Below, piece by piece: positions 27,592 through 35,869 of a stretch of DNA of 64,000 bases (positions are counted from its first letter, which is position 1; every line of letters begins with the position of its first letter). Position numbers and translations under genes: made by a program. Source of the DNA: Massilia sp. YIM B02443. Its GTDB lineage: Bacteria; Pseudomonadota; Gammaproteobacteria; Burkholderiales; Burkholderiaceae_D. The stretch is taken from NCBI RefSeq assembly GCF_030411955.1, contig NZ_JASNRA010000001.1:310001-374000 (forward strand). The letters are read 5' to 3'. The notes under the pieces were generated by a model, which was not told the DNA's origin, made no database searches, and worked only from the letters and a program-made list of their open reading frames with translations.

Positions 27592-28641
27592 TCAAGCCTT
27601 CTTTTCTGCACGCAGGGCGTTGGCGCACTCGCGCACCAGCGCCGGGCCGGCGTAGATCAAGCCGCTGTACAGCTGCACCAGCTGGGCGCCGGCCGCGATC
27701 TTCGCCTTCGCATCCTGGCCGCGCAGGATGCCGCCCACGCCGATGATCGGCACCTCGTCGCCCAGCTCTTTCTTGAGCGCGCGGATCACGATATTGGACA
27801 GCTCGAACACCGGCTCGCCCGACAGGCCGCCGGCTTCCGTGGCGTGCTTCATGCCTTCCACGCCGCGCCGGTTGAGGGTGGTGTTGGTGGCGATGACGCC
27901 GTCCATGCGGTGGCGCAGCAGGGCGCCGGCGATGTCGCGGATCTGGTCGTTGTCGATATCGGGCGCGATCTTGAGCGTGATCGGCACGTAGCGGCCGTGC
28001 TGGTCGGCCAGGCGCTTCTGTTCTTCCTTCAGCTGCGACAGCAGGCCATCCAGTTCGGACGCGCCCTGCAGCTGGCGCAGGTTCTTGGTGTTGGGCGACG
28101 AGATGTTGACCGTGACGTAGCTGGCATACGGATAGACCTTGCGCAGGCAGTGCAGGTAATCGTCGGCGGCGCGCTCGATCGGGGTGTCGGCGTTCTTGCC
28201 GATGTTCAGGCCCAGCACGCCCTGCTTTTCCTGGTAGAAGCGCGAGGCCTGGACATTCGCCACGAAGGCGTCCACGCCGCCGTTGTTGAAGCCCATGCGG
28301 TTGATGATGCCGCGCGCGCGCGGCAGGCGGAAGATGCGCGGCTTGGGATTGCCGCCCTGGCCGCGCGGGGTCACGGTGCCGATCTCGATCGAGCCGAAGC
28401 CGAGCGCCGCCAGGCCGTCGATGTAGGCGCCATCCTTGTCCAGGCCGGCGGCCAGGCCGACCGGGTTCGGGAAGGTGATGCCCATCACGGTGCGCGGGTC
28501 GGGCGCGGGCTTCTTGAAGGCGCCGGTGAGGCCGAGCGCATCGAGGCGGCGCAGCAGCGGCAAGGTCAGGTTGTGGGCGGCCTCCGCATCGAGCGAGAAC
28601 AGGGCGGGGCGAGCGAGGGTGTACAGGAGTTTATCGGGCAT
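27592..28641 (-). CDS. pyrD: Dihydroorotate dehydrogenase (quinone), class 2
   Basis: 349 residues. Oxidises dihydroorotate to orotate with quinone, at the inner membrane face; fourth step of UMP synthesis. An amphipathic N-terminal helix (1-30) marks class 2. FMN and active-site motifs: [50 protein letters not shown] (with the catalytic Ser) and [11 protein letters not shown]. 93 bases after bpt. Confidence 0.96.
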   Translation of the reverse strand: MPDKLLYTLARPALFSLDAEAAHNLTLPLLRRLDALGLTGAFKKPAPDPRTVMGITFPNPVGLAAGLDKDGAYIDGLAALGFGSIEIGTVTPRGQGGNPKPRIFRLPRARGIINRMGFNNGGVDAFVANVQASRFYQEKQGVLGLNIGKNADTPIERAADDYLHCLRKVYPYASYVTVNISSPNTKNLRQLQGASELDGLLSQLKEEQKRLADQHGRYVPITLKIAPDIDNDQIRDIAGALLRHRMDGVIATNTTLNRRGVEGMKHATEAGGLSGEPVFELSNIVIRALKKELGDEVPIIGVGGILRGQDAKAKIAAGAQLVQLYSGLIYAGPALVRECANALRAEKKA

Positions 28642-28734
28642 GGGCTACTCGTTCGGGATATCGCCGCCATTCTAACGTGCCGGCGGGCCCAGGTCCGTAA
28701 GCAAATGTTATGACATCGGCACGCCATCGGCAGC

Positions 28735-29463
28735 TCAGCGCTCCAGCACGCCCCACTCGCCGTTGATGCGCGCCTCGAGCGGGCGGAAGTTGATCTTGTA
28801 CGCCATCTTCGGGCTCTGCTCGATCCAGTAGCCGAGGTAGACGTAGGACAGTCCCAGTTCGTGCGCCTGGTTCACCTGCCACATGATGTTGTAGGTGCCG
28901 TAGGAGGCGCCTTCGACGTCCGGATCGAAGAAGGTGTACACCGAGGACAGGCCGTCGGACAGCACGTCGATGATCGACACCATGCGCAGGGTGCCGTCCG
29001 GCTCGCGGAACTCGACCAGGCGCGTATTCACCCGGCTTTGCAGCAGGAACTGGGCATACTGGTCGCGGCTGTCCTGGTCCATGCCGCCGCCGACGTGGCG
29101 CGTGGTCTGGTAGCGCAGGTACAGCGCGTAGTGTTCGTCCGAGAACGCCAGGTTGGCCACCATCGCCACCAGGTCGCCGTGGCGTTTCCATGCGCGGCGC
29201 TGGGTGCGGTTGGGCTGGAAGTCGGCGCACTTGACGCGCACCGGGATGCAGGCCTGGCAGCCGTCGCAATACGGGCGGTAAGTGAAGATGCCGCTGCGGC
29301 GGAAGCCGTTCTTGACCAGCTCGGAATAGACGTCGGCGTTGATCAGGTGCGATGGCGTGGCGACCTGCGAGCGCGCCTGGCGCGCATCGAGATAGCTGCA
29401 CGGATAGGGCGCCGTCGTATAGAACTGCAGCGTGGCGAAGGGCAGGTCATGTAGGTGCGTCAT
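28735..29463 (-). CDS. bpt: Aspartate/glutamate leucyltransferase (arginyltransferase homologue)
   Basis: 242 residues. Adds Leu from Leu-tRNA to proteins with N-terminal Asp or Glu, marking them for ClpS/ClpAP. N-terminal Cys motifs [11 protein letters not shown] and [13 protein letters not shown], and the ATE_C domain with [27 protein letters not shown]. It lies next to aat, so both N-degron transferases are cotranscribed. Confidence 0.95.
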   Translation of the reverse strand: MTHLHDLPFATLQFYTTAPYPCSYLDARQARSQVATPSHLINADVYSELVKNGFRRSGIFTYRPYCDGCQACIPVRVKCADFQPNRTQRRAWKRHGDLVAMVANLAFSDEHYALYLRYQTTRHVGGGMDQDSRDQYAQFLLQSRVNTRLVEFREPDGTLRMVSIIDVLSDGLSSVYTFFDPDVEGASYGTYNIMWQVNQAHELGLSYVYLGYWIEQSPKMAYKINFRPLEARINGEWGVLER

Positions 29464-29526
29464 GCAAAAGACTCTCGAGACGACGTTTGGTGACCCTATT
29501 CTAACGAAATCCCACGTTCGCCACTG

Positions 29527-30264
29527 TTAGGCAGGCAACGGTGCTACGACCTTCCACGGGCCAATTGCCGGCTCGCGTATGGCCCCGCGCAAGTGCTCCA
29601 GGAACTGGCTGCGCGCGATCGGCGCCGCGCCCAGCGATGCCAGGTGGCTGGTCTCCTGCTGGCAATCGACCATGCGCACGCCCTGCTCGCGCAGGAAGGC
29701 GACCAGATAGGCCAGGGCCACCTTGGAAGCGTCCGAGACGCGCGCGAACATCGATTCGCCATAGAACATGCGGCCGATGCACACGCCATACGCGCCGCCG
29801 ACCAGTTCGCCGTCGAGCCAGACCTCGGCCGAGTGGGCGTAGCCGAGTGCGTGCAGGCCGCCGTAGCCGGCGATGATGTCATCCGAGATCCAGGTGCCGG
29901 GGCCGTCCTTGCGCGGCGCGGCGCAGGCGCGCATCACGTCCTCGAAGGCGCTGTCGAAGCGCACTTCCCACTGGCGGTCACCACCGGGGCCGCCTTCGCG
30001 CCGGCTGCGCTCGACCTTGCGCAGGGTCTTGGCCAGGCTGGCGCTGATCTTGAAGCGGTCGGTGTACAGCACCATGCGCGGATCGGTGCTCCACCACAGG
30101 ATCGGCTGGCCTTCCGAGAACCACGGGAAGATGCCGTTCTGGTAGGCCAGCAGCAGGCGCTGCGGCGACAGGTCGGCGCCGGCCGCGAGAAGGCCGGGCG
30201 CCTCCACCGTCAATGCCTTGGACACGTCGGGGAAGGGCGTGTCGGACTCGAGCCAGGGAATCAT
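29527..30264 (-). CDS. aat: Leucyl/phenylalanyl-tRNA--protein transferase
   Basis: 245 residues. Transfers Leu or Phe to N-terminal Arg/Lys of proteins (N-degron pathway). Has the family block [53 protein letters not shown] and [18 protein letters not shown]. Length typical (E. coli 234). 63 bases upstream of bpt and 33 bases after the NUDIX gene. Confidence 0.96.
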   Translation of the reverse strand: MIPWLESDTPFPDVSKALTVEAPGLLAAGADLSPQRLLLAYQNGIFPWFSEGQPILWWSTDPRMVLYTDRFKISASLAKTLRKVERSRREGGPGGDRQWEVRFDSAFEDVMRACAAPRKDGPGTWISDDIIAGYGGLHALGYAHSAEVWLDGELVGGAYGVCIGRMFYGESMFARVSDASKVALAYLVAFLREQGVRMVDCQQETSHLASLGAAPIARSQFLEHLRGAIREPAIGPWKVVAPLPA

Positions 30265-30297
30265 ATCAAGTCGCTTGCGTATCTCGAGCCGGAACCG

Positions 30298-30879
30298 TCA
30301 GTCCGGTTCACGCGGGGCGATCATCGGGCGATGGATGTCGCGGCTGTGAAAACCGTAGCTGCCGCCCTCGCGCACTTTGATCCGGTCGGCGAAGAACAGT
30401 TCCAGCGTGCTGCGGATGGTGGGGAAGGCCAGCTCGTCCCACGGAATCTGGTCTTCGGTAAACAGCTGCACCTCCAGGCTTTCGATGCCGGGGGCGAACT
30501 CGAGGTCGCGCAGCGTCGCCAGGTAGAACAGGTGCACCTGGTGCACGTGGGCCACGTTGAGCAGGGTGAACAGGTTGCCGAGTTCGACGTTGGCGCCGGC
30601 TTCTTCCTCGGTTTCGCGCACCGCGGCCTGGCTGGTGGTCTCTTCGTTTTCCATGAAGCCCGCCGGCAGCGTCCAGTAGCCGTAGCGCGGTTCGATCGCG
30701 CGCCGGCACAGCAGCACCTGCAGTTGGCCGTCCTGTTCCCATACCGGGATCGAGCCGATCACCAGCTTCGGATTCTGGTAATGGATGGTGTGGCACTGGG
30801 GGCAGACGTAGCGCGGCCGGTTGTCGCCTTCGGGGATGGCCAGCGCAACGGGATGGGCGCACTCGGAACAGAATTTCAT
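30298..30879 (-). CDS. NUDIX hydrolase with N-terminal zinc ribbon
   Basis: 193 residues. A zinc ribbon CSEC...CPQC (about 3-30) precedes the Nudix box GFMENEETTSQAAVRETEEEAG, which matches GX5EX7REUXEEXGU. The domain order resembles NudC-like and ADP-ribose/NADH pyrophosphatase relatives; substrate unknown. An earlier in-frame ATG at 30900 is possible, but its purine stretch is too close to the codon. First gene of the NUDIX-aat-bpt-pyrD-tas run. Confidence 0.87.
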   Translation of the reverse strand: MKFCSECAHPVALAIPEGDNRPRYVCPQCHTIHYQNPKLVIGSIPVWEQDGQLQVLLCRRAIEPRYGYWTLPAGFMENEETTSQAAVRETEEEAGANVELGNLFTLLNVAHVHQVHLFYLATLRDLEFAPGIESLEVQLFTEDQIPWDELAFPTIRSTLELFFADRIKVREGGSYGFHSRDIHRPMIAPREPD

Positions 30880-31032
30880 GACGGTTTGACGAATTGGCAT
30901 TGCCCTTACTTTACACCGAATGCGGCGCCGGTTGGCAGGCGCATGCTGCTCAGCCGTGACGCGCCCGGCTGTCCGTCGTGTTTATTGATGAGCAATTTAC
31001 TGTTGCGATTGCAGATGTGGGCAGGATTGGCA

Positions 31033-31061
31033 TTGCCTAAATGTGACAGGGGGCGTATAAT
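31033..31061 (+). promoter_or_regulatory. Sigma-70 promoter of tRNA-fMet
   Basis: TTGCCT (31033-31038), a 17-base spacer and a perfect TATAAT (31056-31061). Mature tRNA begins 14 bases downstream of the -10. Confidence 0.8.
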
Positions 31062-31074
31062 TCATTCCATCAGA

Positions 31075-31151
31075 CGCGGGGTGGAGCAGTCTGGCAGCTC
31101 GTCGGGCTCATAACCCGAAGGTCACAGGTTCAAATCCTGTCCCCGCAACCA
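31075..31151 (+). tRNA. metZ: Initiator tRNA-Met (CAU)
   Basis: 77 bases with encoded CCA. The initiator marks are present: C1 opposite A72 (unpaired acceptor end, CGCGGGG with CCCCGCA) and three G-C pairs in the anticodon stem around CUCAUAA. The T loop reads GGTTCAAATCC. Only a few bases differ from the E. coli initiator tRNA. Followed by a terminator at 31159. Confidence 0.98.
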
Positions 31152-31158
31152 AATTCAG

Positions 31159-31198
31159 AAAGCCCCTGATTTTCGATCGAGAATCAGGGGCTTTTGCA
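31159..31198 (+). terminator. Terminator after tRNA-fMet
   Basis: AAGCCCCTGATT, short loop, AATCAGGGGCTTTT: a 10-bp stem followed by TTTT. Confidence 0.88.
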
Positions 31199-31210
31199 TT
31201 GGCGGCCGCC

Positions 31211-31858
31211 TTATTCGGCCGCTGCTTGCGTCGTCGTTTGTGTTATGGGTTCGAGCGCGAATGCCATCGCGTCTTCCAGCCGGTCATCTCCCCAGAACAA
31301 TTCCTCTCCGACGAAGAAGGTCGGCGCACCGAATACGCCGCGTGCGCGCGCCTGGCCGGTCTGTTCGCGCAGGCGCGCCTTGACCGCCTCGCTCTGCGCC
31401 GTCTGCATGAAGCCGTCCGGGTCGGCCACCAGGCCGTCCAGCGCGCGTCGCACGTGCGCGGGATCGTTGATGTCGACGTCCTCGACGAAATTCTGCTGCA
31501 TCACCCGCTGGCAGAAGCTGCCGATCCACGGTTCGTTCGACGCCAGCAGGGCGACCCGCATCGGCAGCAGCGCATTGCGCGGAAACGCCGAAGGGCGGTT
31601 GAACGCCAGCCCGTACCTGGCGGCGCGGCGCCGCATGTCGTTCCAGGTATAGCGGCCCTTCTCGGGCTGCAGCAGGAAGGGCGAGGTGTTCCAGCCGAAA
31701 TCGCGGAAGATCGGCCCCAGCAGGAAGGGGCGCCAGACCACGCGCACGCCCGCTTGCGCCGCCAGGTGTTCGATGCGCATGACGCTCAGGTAGCTGTAAT
31801 TGCTGGCGAAATCGAACCAGAATTCCAGCTGGGGTTGGACGCCGGGTGCGTTGCTCAA
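31211..31858 (-). CDS. DsbA-family oxidoreductase / 2-hydroxychromene-2-carboxylate isomerase-like
   Basis: 215 residues. The thioredoxin-like GSTK/HCCA isomerase fold: LEFWFDFASNYSYLSV (substitution of the CxxC by SNYSY as in GST-kappa), VVWRPFLLGPIF, KGRYTWNDMRRRAARYGL and GVFGAPTFFVGEELFWGDDRL. HCCA isomerases use glutathione in naphthalene degradation, but the fold is common in non-degraders; substrate unknown. It reads towards the tRNA terminator. Confidence 0.85.
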   Translation of the reverse strand: MSNAPGVQPQLEFWFDFASNYSYLSVMRIEHLAAQAGVRVVWRPFLLGPIFRDFGWNTSPFLLQPEKGRYTWNDMRRRAARYGLAFNRPSAFPRNALLPMRVALLASNEPWIGSFCQRVMQQNFVEDVDINDPAHVRRALDGLVADPDGFMQTAQSEAVKARLREQTGQARARGVFGAPTFFVGEELFWGDDRLEDAMAFALEPITQTTTQAAAE

Positions 31859-32085
31859 GATGGCTCCTTTGCTCGACGGGGATGCGATCCATGGTGAGCG
31901 AGCGTCGCTGGACTGTCAATACGGATGGCCGGGCGACAAATTGTTTCGTTGCTCTCCTTTAACGGCCTCGACGCAGGTCAAGCCCACTCGCGTTCGCTGC
32001 AACGGATGCGGGCCGGTCCGGTCCAACCATGCGAGGGCCGATGGATGGTGCGTGCATCCTGCGGCCGACAAGCGAGAGGCACATC

Positions 32086-32499
32086 ATGATCCATGTTGAC
32101 GACATCAACGAGTCCTGGGGCTGGGTTGGCCTGAACGCCGTCGAAGTCCTGGGCGCCAATGCGTTCGGCAATCTGATCATCCGCGACGAGGACGATCACT
32201 TCTGGCGCCTGCGTCCGCAAGACCTGTGTTGCGAACCGCTGGCCAGCAACCGCGCCGACCTCGACGCGCTCGCCTACAACCAGGATTTCCTGGACGACTG
32301 GTACATGCCCGAGGCGGTACGGCTGGCCGAGGCGGCGCTGGGTCCGCTGGAAGAAGGGCGCAAGTATTGCCTCAAGATTCCCAGCGCGCTGGGCGGGCAT
32401 TACGGCTGCGACAACCTGGCCACCGTGCCGTTGGCCGAGCTGATCCGGTTTTCGGGAGAGGGGGCGCAGCAGTATGACGGGCTGCCGCGCTGGAACTAG
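32086..32499 (+). CDS. Tdi1-like T6SS immunity domain protein (DUF1851), orphan
   Basis: 137 residues. The pattern FGNLIIRDEDDHFWRLRPQDL, NQDFLDDWYMPEAVRLAEAALGPLEEGRKYCLKIPSALGG and NLATVPLAELIRFSG is that of the DUF1851 (T6SS_Tdi1_C) domain found in immunity proteins against Tde-type effectors. GAGAGG precedes the ATG. No toxin gene is next to it, so it may be an orphan immunity gene. Its stop overlaps that of the converging alkA by three bases. Confidence 0.7.
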   Translation: MIHVDDINESWGWVGLNAVEVLGANAFGNLIIRDEDDHFWRLRPQDLCCEPLASNRADLDALAYNQDFLDDWYMPEAVRLAEAALGPLEEGRKYCLKIPSALGGHYGCDNLATVPLAELIRFSGEGAQQYDGLPRWN

Positions 32500-33488
32500 G
32501 CGGCCGGGTCGGGCTTTTCGCCCAGGCTGGCCCACAGGTAGGCGGCGGCCATGGTGCGGTGCGGCTGGTAGCGCTCCAGCAGGCGCTCGGCTTCCCTCAC
32601 GCTGGGGCGGGCATCGCCGCCACCCAGGTGGTGCAGGGCGGCGCGCACGGCGACGTCGCCATGCAGCGAGCAGTCCGGATAGCCGAAGCCGCGCAGCAGC
32701 ACGTAGTTGACGGTCCAGGGGCCGATGCCCTTGATCGCCAGCAGTTCGCGGCCGACCTCGAGCGGGTCGCGCGTGCGCTCGAGCGACAGCCTGCCGTCCT
32801 CGATCATGTGTGCGACGCGCAGGATGGTGTCGGCCTTGGCTTGCGAGAACTTGCGGCTGGTAAGTTGCTCGATGTCGAGGCGGGCCACGTCGCGCGCTTC
32901 CGGGTAGCACCACAGGCCGCTTGAATGCTGGTGGCCGGCTTGCAGGATCAGCGTACGGCGCAGGGCGATGGCGAAGCTCAGGTTGATCTGCTGGCCGATG
33001 ATGGCCCAGGTCAGGGCTTCGAACACGGTGGCGGACTGGATGATGCGCAGGCCGGGCTGGCGTGCCAGGACCGGGCCGAGCATGGCGTCGCCGCGGGCGA
33101 AGGCGGCGAACGCGGCCGGGTCGATGCGCAGGCCCAGGACGTTCAGCAGGGCGTCGTTGGCGAGCGCTTGCAGGCGCGCCGCGCTGTGAGGAGCCGGCAT
33201 GTGGGGCGGCTGCAGCGGCTGCCGTGACTGCACGGGCTGTGCGGAGCGGCTGTCTGCGCCCGGCGTGTCTGCCTGGGCGAGGGGCGCGTCGAACACGATG
33301 CGGCAATGGGCGCTGTCGCCGTCGAAAGCGATCTCGAGCAGCGTCGGCACGCCGTCCAGCAGCACGCCCTTGCGCAGGCCGTGCGCGTCGACCTGCTCGG
33401 CCACGCCTTCGGCGTCGCGGCCGTGGAAGGTGAGCACGTCCGCGATGCGGTAGCCGGGCGGCAGGTCGATGACGATGGTGTGATCCAT
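32496..33488 (-). CDS. alkA: DNA-3-methyladenine glycosylase II (AlkA family)
   Basis: 330 residues. Excises alkylated bases. An AlkA_N-like domain (1-70) and a Pro/Gln/Ser-rich linker (about 70-105) precede the HhH-GPD fold: ALTWAIIGQQINLSFA, the helix-hairpin-helix LLAIKGIGPWTVNYVLLRG, and the catalytic Asp in SLHGDVAVR. Longer than E. coli AlkA (282) due to the linker. 13 bases after the DMT transporter gene. Confidence 0.88.
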   Translation of the reverse strand: MDHTIVIDLPPGYRIADVLTFHGRDAEGVAEQVDAHGLRKGVLLDGVPTLLEIAFDGDSAHCRIVFDAPLAQADTPGADSRSAQPVQSRQPLQPPHMPAPHSAARLQALANDALLNVLGLRIDPAAFAAFARGDAMLGPVLARQPGLRIIQSATVFEALTWAIIGQQINLSFAIALRRTLILQAGHQHSSGLWCYPEARDVARLDIEQLTSRKFSQAKADTILRVAHMIEDGRLSLERTRDPLEVGRELLAIKGIGPWTVNYVLLRGFGYPDCSLHGDVAVRAALHHLGGGDARPSVREAERLLERYQPHRTMAAAYLWASLGEKPDPAA

Positions 33489-33501
33489 CTGCGTATTTTG
33501 C

Positions 33502-34410
33502 TTATTTGCTGCCTGCGGCGGCCGGCGCGCGCAGGCGGGACGGCAGGAAGCCGGTCACCAGTGCCGTGCCCAGCAGGACGATGGCCGAACCCAGCACCGT
33601 GTGCCAGCCGATCGCCTCGTGCAGGAACAAGGCGCCCCACAGAATGCCGAACAGGGGATTCAGGAACGTCACGGTCAGGGCCGAGGTGGTGCCGACTTCC
33701 TCGATCAGCTTGAAATAAATGATGTAGGCGATGCCGCTGCACAGCACGCCGAGCGCGAGCACGGCGGCCATGATGCCCATCGTCGGTTCGCCCGGCGCCG
33801 GGAAGAAGGCGACCAGCGGCAGCACCAGGATGGCGGCGGCCCACATCGAGCCGTGCGCGTTGGCGAACGGCGCCACCGCCCTGGCGGTCTTGGCGTACTG
33901 GCTGGCGATGCTGTAGCTGAAGGCGGCGACCAGCGCCGCCGCCACCGCCAGCGCCGCGCCCGGGCGTTCGGCCGCATGGTCGAAGCCGACCAGCAGCGCC
34001 ACGCCGCCGGTGCCGAGCAGCAGGCCGAGCGCGGTGCGTCCCGCCACCGGCTGGCGCGCCCACACGGCGCCGACCAGCGCGCCCCACATCGGCGCGGTGG
34101 CGTTGAGCACCGACAGCACCGAGGCCGACAGCGTGCGCGCCGCGAACGCGAACAGCAGGAAGGGCAGGGCCGAATTGAACAGGCCCAGGATCAGGTAGTG
34201 CTTCCAGTGCTGGCGCAGCGCCAGCGGCGCCCCCTTGCCGCGCACGCGCAGCACCCAGGCCACGCCCGCCAGGAACAGCGCCGCGAAGCCGACCCGGTAT
34301 TCGATCAGCACCGCCGGGCCCAGCACCGGCGCGGCGATGCGCATGAAGAGGAAGGACCCGCCCCAGATGGCGGCCAGCGCCACCAGGCGCAGCATGTTCA
34401 CGGTATTCAT
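33502..34410 (-). CDS. EamA/DMT-family transporter
   Basis: 302 residues, 10 predicted membrane helices in two EamA repeats (LVALAAIWGGSFLFMRIAAPVLGP first, VLCSGIAYIIYFKLIEEVGTTSALTVTFLNPLFGILWG second). Probable metabolite or drug exporter. The ATG at 34410 is chosen because the longer frame runs through the REP element at 34505. Confidence 0.87.
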   Translation of the reverse strand: MNTVNMLRLVALAAIWGGSFLFMRIAAPVLGPAVLIEYRVGFAALFLAGVAWVLRVRGKGAPLALRQHWKHYLILGLFNSALPFLLFAFAARTLSASVLSVLNATAPMWGALVGAVWARQPVAGRTALGLLLGTGGVALLVGFDHAAERPGAALAVAAALVAAFSYSIASQYAKTARAVAPFANAHGSMWAAAILVLPLVAFFPAPGEPTMGIMAAVLALGVLCSGIAYIIYFKLIEEVGTTSALTVTFLNPLFGILWGALFLHEAIGWHTVLGSAIVLLGTALVTGFLPSRLRAPAAAGSK

Positions 34411-34504
34411 TGTTGAGCTGAAAATATGGTCTGCCAGGAAACAGTCCATTGTGGCAGCGCGGCGCTGTTCGCGCCAGCCGCTTCTTGCGATTGAATTGGA
34501 CAGC

Positions 34505-34628
34505 GTAGGGTTGGCCTGGGCGGCCCCGCGCTCGGCCGCCGACGCGGTGATAGTTGGCAGCAAGATCACCCGGCACGACATCGGAGCCGGTAACGATCAC
34601 CGCGTCGGCGGCAAGCCGCCAACCCTAC
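34505..34628. repeat. REP/BIME class I, copy 4 (long end left, short end right)
   Basis: 124 bp, GTAGGGTTGGC to GCCAACCCTAC, with 17-bp inner arms GCCGCCGACGCGGTGAT. Same end order as copy 2 but with the core in the opposite orientation. Confidence 0.9.
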
Positions 34629-34641
34629 GTTTGCGTTGCGG

Positions 34642-34670
34642 GTAGGGTGGACGGCTCCACCGTCCACGCC
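34642..34670. repeat. REP-like class II unit
   Basis: GTAGG followed by GTGGACGG-CTCCA-CCGTCCAC and GCC. It starts with the same GTAG tetranucleotide as class I and lies 7 bases from the XdhC stop. Related hairpin at 19321. Confidence 0.7.
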
Positions 34671-34677
34671 ACAAGTG

Positions 34678-35673
34678 TCAGGCCGCGCTGGCCAACGTCG
34701 GCGCGGCAGCGTGCGGCACCAGCATCGCCTGCGGCACCGCGTTCTTCACGGCCGTCATTTCGGCCATGATCGAGATCGCGATCTCGGACGGCGTCTTGCT
34801 GCCGATGTACAGGCCGATCGGACCGTGCAGGCGCGCCAGCTGGGCTTCGCTCAGGTCGAACAGTTTCAGGCGCTCGCGCCGCTTCATGTTGTTCTGGCGC
34901 GAGCCGATTGCGCCGACGTAGAAGGCGTCCGACTTGAGCGCCTCCATCAGCGCCAGGTCGTCCAGCTTGGGGTCGTGCGTCAGCGCCACCACGGCGCTGC
35001 GGGCGTCCAGCTTGGCTTCCAGCACCAGGTCGTCGGGCATGGCGTGCACCAGCGTCACGCCGGGAAGGTTGAAACCGCTGCGGTACTCCTCGCGCGGGTC
35101 GCACACGGTGACGCGGTAGTCCATGCCGGCCGCCACCTGCGCCAGGAAGCGCGACAGCGGGCCGGCGCCGATGATGTACAGGCGCCAGCGCGGGCCGTGC
35201 AGGGTGTGCAGCACGCCGTCCTCGATGCGCTGGATGGCGCTGGGCTGCGCGGCGTGCAGGCTGGCGGCGCCGCTGTCCAGGCGCACGCGCCGCTCGACCA
35301 GTTCGCCGCCCTCCAGGCGCGCCAGCAGTTCGCCGATGCCGGAGTCCGGCGTGAGCGGTTCGATGGCCAGCTCGATGGTGCCGCCGCAGGGCAGGCCGAA
35401 GCGGTGCGCCTCGTCGGCGCTGATGCCGTAGCTGAGGATTTCGGGACGGGTGATCTGGATGCCGTTGTCGCGCACCCTGGCGATCAGGTCGTCCTCGATG
35501 CAGCCACCCGAGACCGAGCCGACCACGCTGCCGTCCTCGCACACGCCGAGGGTGGCGCCGATCGGGCGCGGGCTCGAGCCCCAGGTCTTGATCACCGTGA
35601 CCAGCTGGCAGCGGCGACCGGCTGCGAGCCAGGCGGCGCAGGTTTTGAGAACGTCGAGGTCGATGCTGTCCAT
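34678..35673 (-). CDS. XdhC-family protein (molybdenum cofactor insertion/sulfuration)
   Basis: 331 residues. An XdhC N-terminal domain with VIKTWGSSPRPIGATLGV and SVSGGCIEDDL, then a Rossmann domain (YIIGAGPLSRFLAQVAAGMDYRVTVCDPR, near 165-195) and the C-terminal YVGAIGSRQNN plus IGLYIGSKTPSEIAISIMAE. XdhC binds and matures Moco for xanthine dehydrogenase-type enzymes. No xdhAB genes are nearby; the Moco genes at 60-63 kb are functionally related. Confidence 0.9.
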   Translation of the reverse strand: MDSIDLDVLKTCAAWLAAGRRCQLVTVIKTWGSSPRPIGATLGVCEDGSVVGSVSGGCIEDDLIARVRDNGIQITRPEILSYGISADEAHRFGLPCGGTIELAIEPLTPDSGIGELLARLEGGELVERRVRLDSGAASLHAAQPSAIQRIEDGVLHTLHGPRWRLYIIGAGPLSRFLAQVAAGMDYRVTVCDPREEYRSGFNLPGVTLVHAMPDDLVLEAKLDARSAVVALTHDPKLDDLALMEALKSDAFYVGAIGSRQNNMKRRERLKLFDLSEAQLARLHGPIGLYIGSKTPSEIAISIMAEMTAVKNAVPQAMLVPHAAAPTLASAA

Positions 35674-35799
35674 GGCAGGGGGGCCGCGTCAGGCGGCGGT
35701 TGGTGCAAGATGGACAATCATACAAAAAAAGCGGGGAGAGCGTCGGCTGGGGTGTGCGCTGGAAGTGCGGTGGGAGGGGGCGATACGTTTGTGCGACGG

Positions 35800-35835
35800 A
35801 CTTGGGTTCCAGCGAAGGCGGGGACCCAAGTTCGA
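35800..35835. repeat. Partial class III repeat
   Basis: CTTGGGTTCC...GGGACCCAAG, with GCGAAGGCGGGGACCCAAGT matching the right arm of the 26381-26520 element. It lies between XdhC and the M48-like gene. Confidence 0.7.
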
Positions 35836-35869
35836 TGCACAGTGTTTGCGCATCGGATTCACCGCGTAC

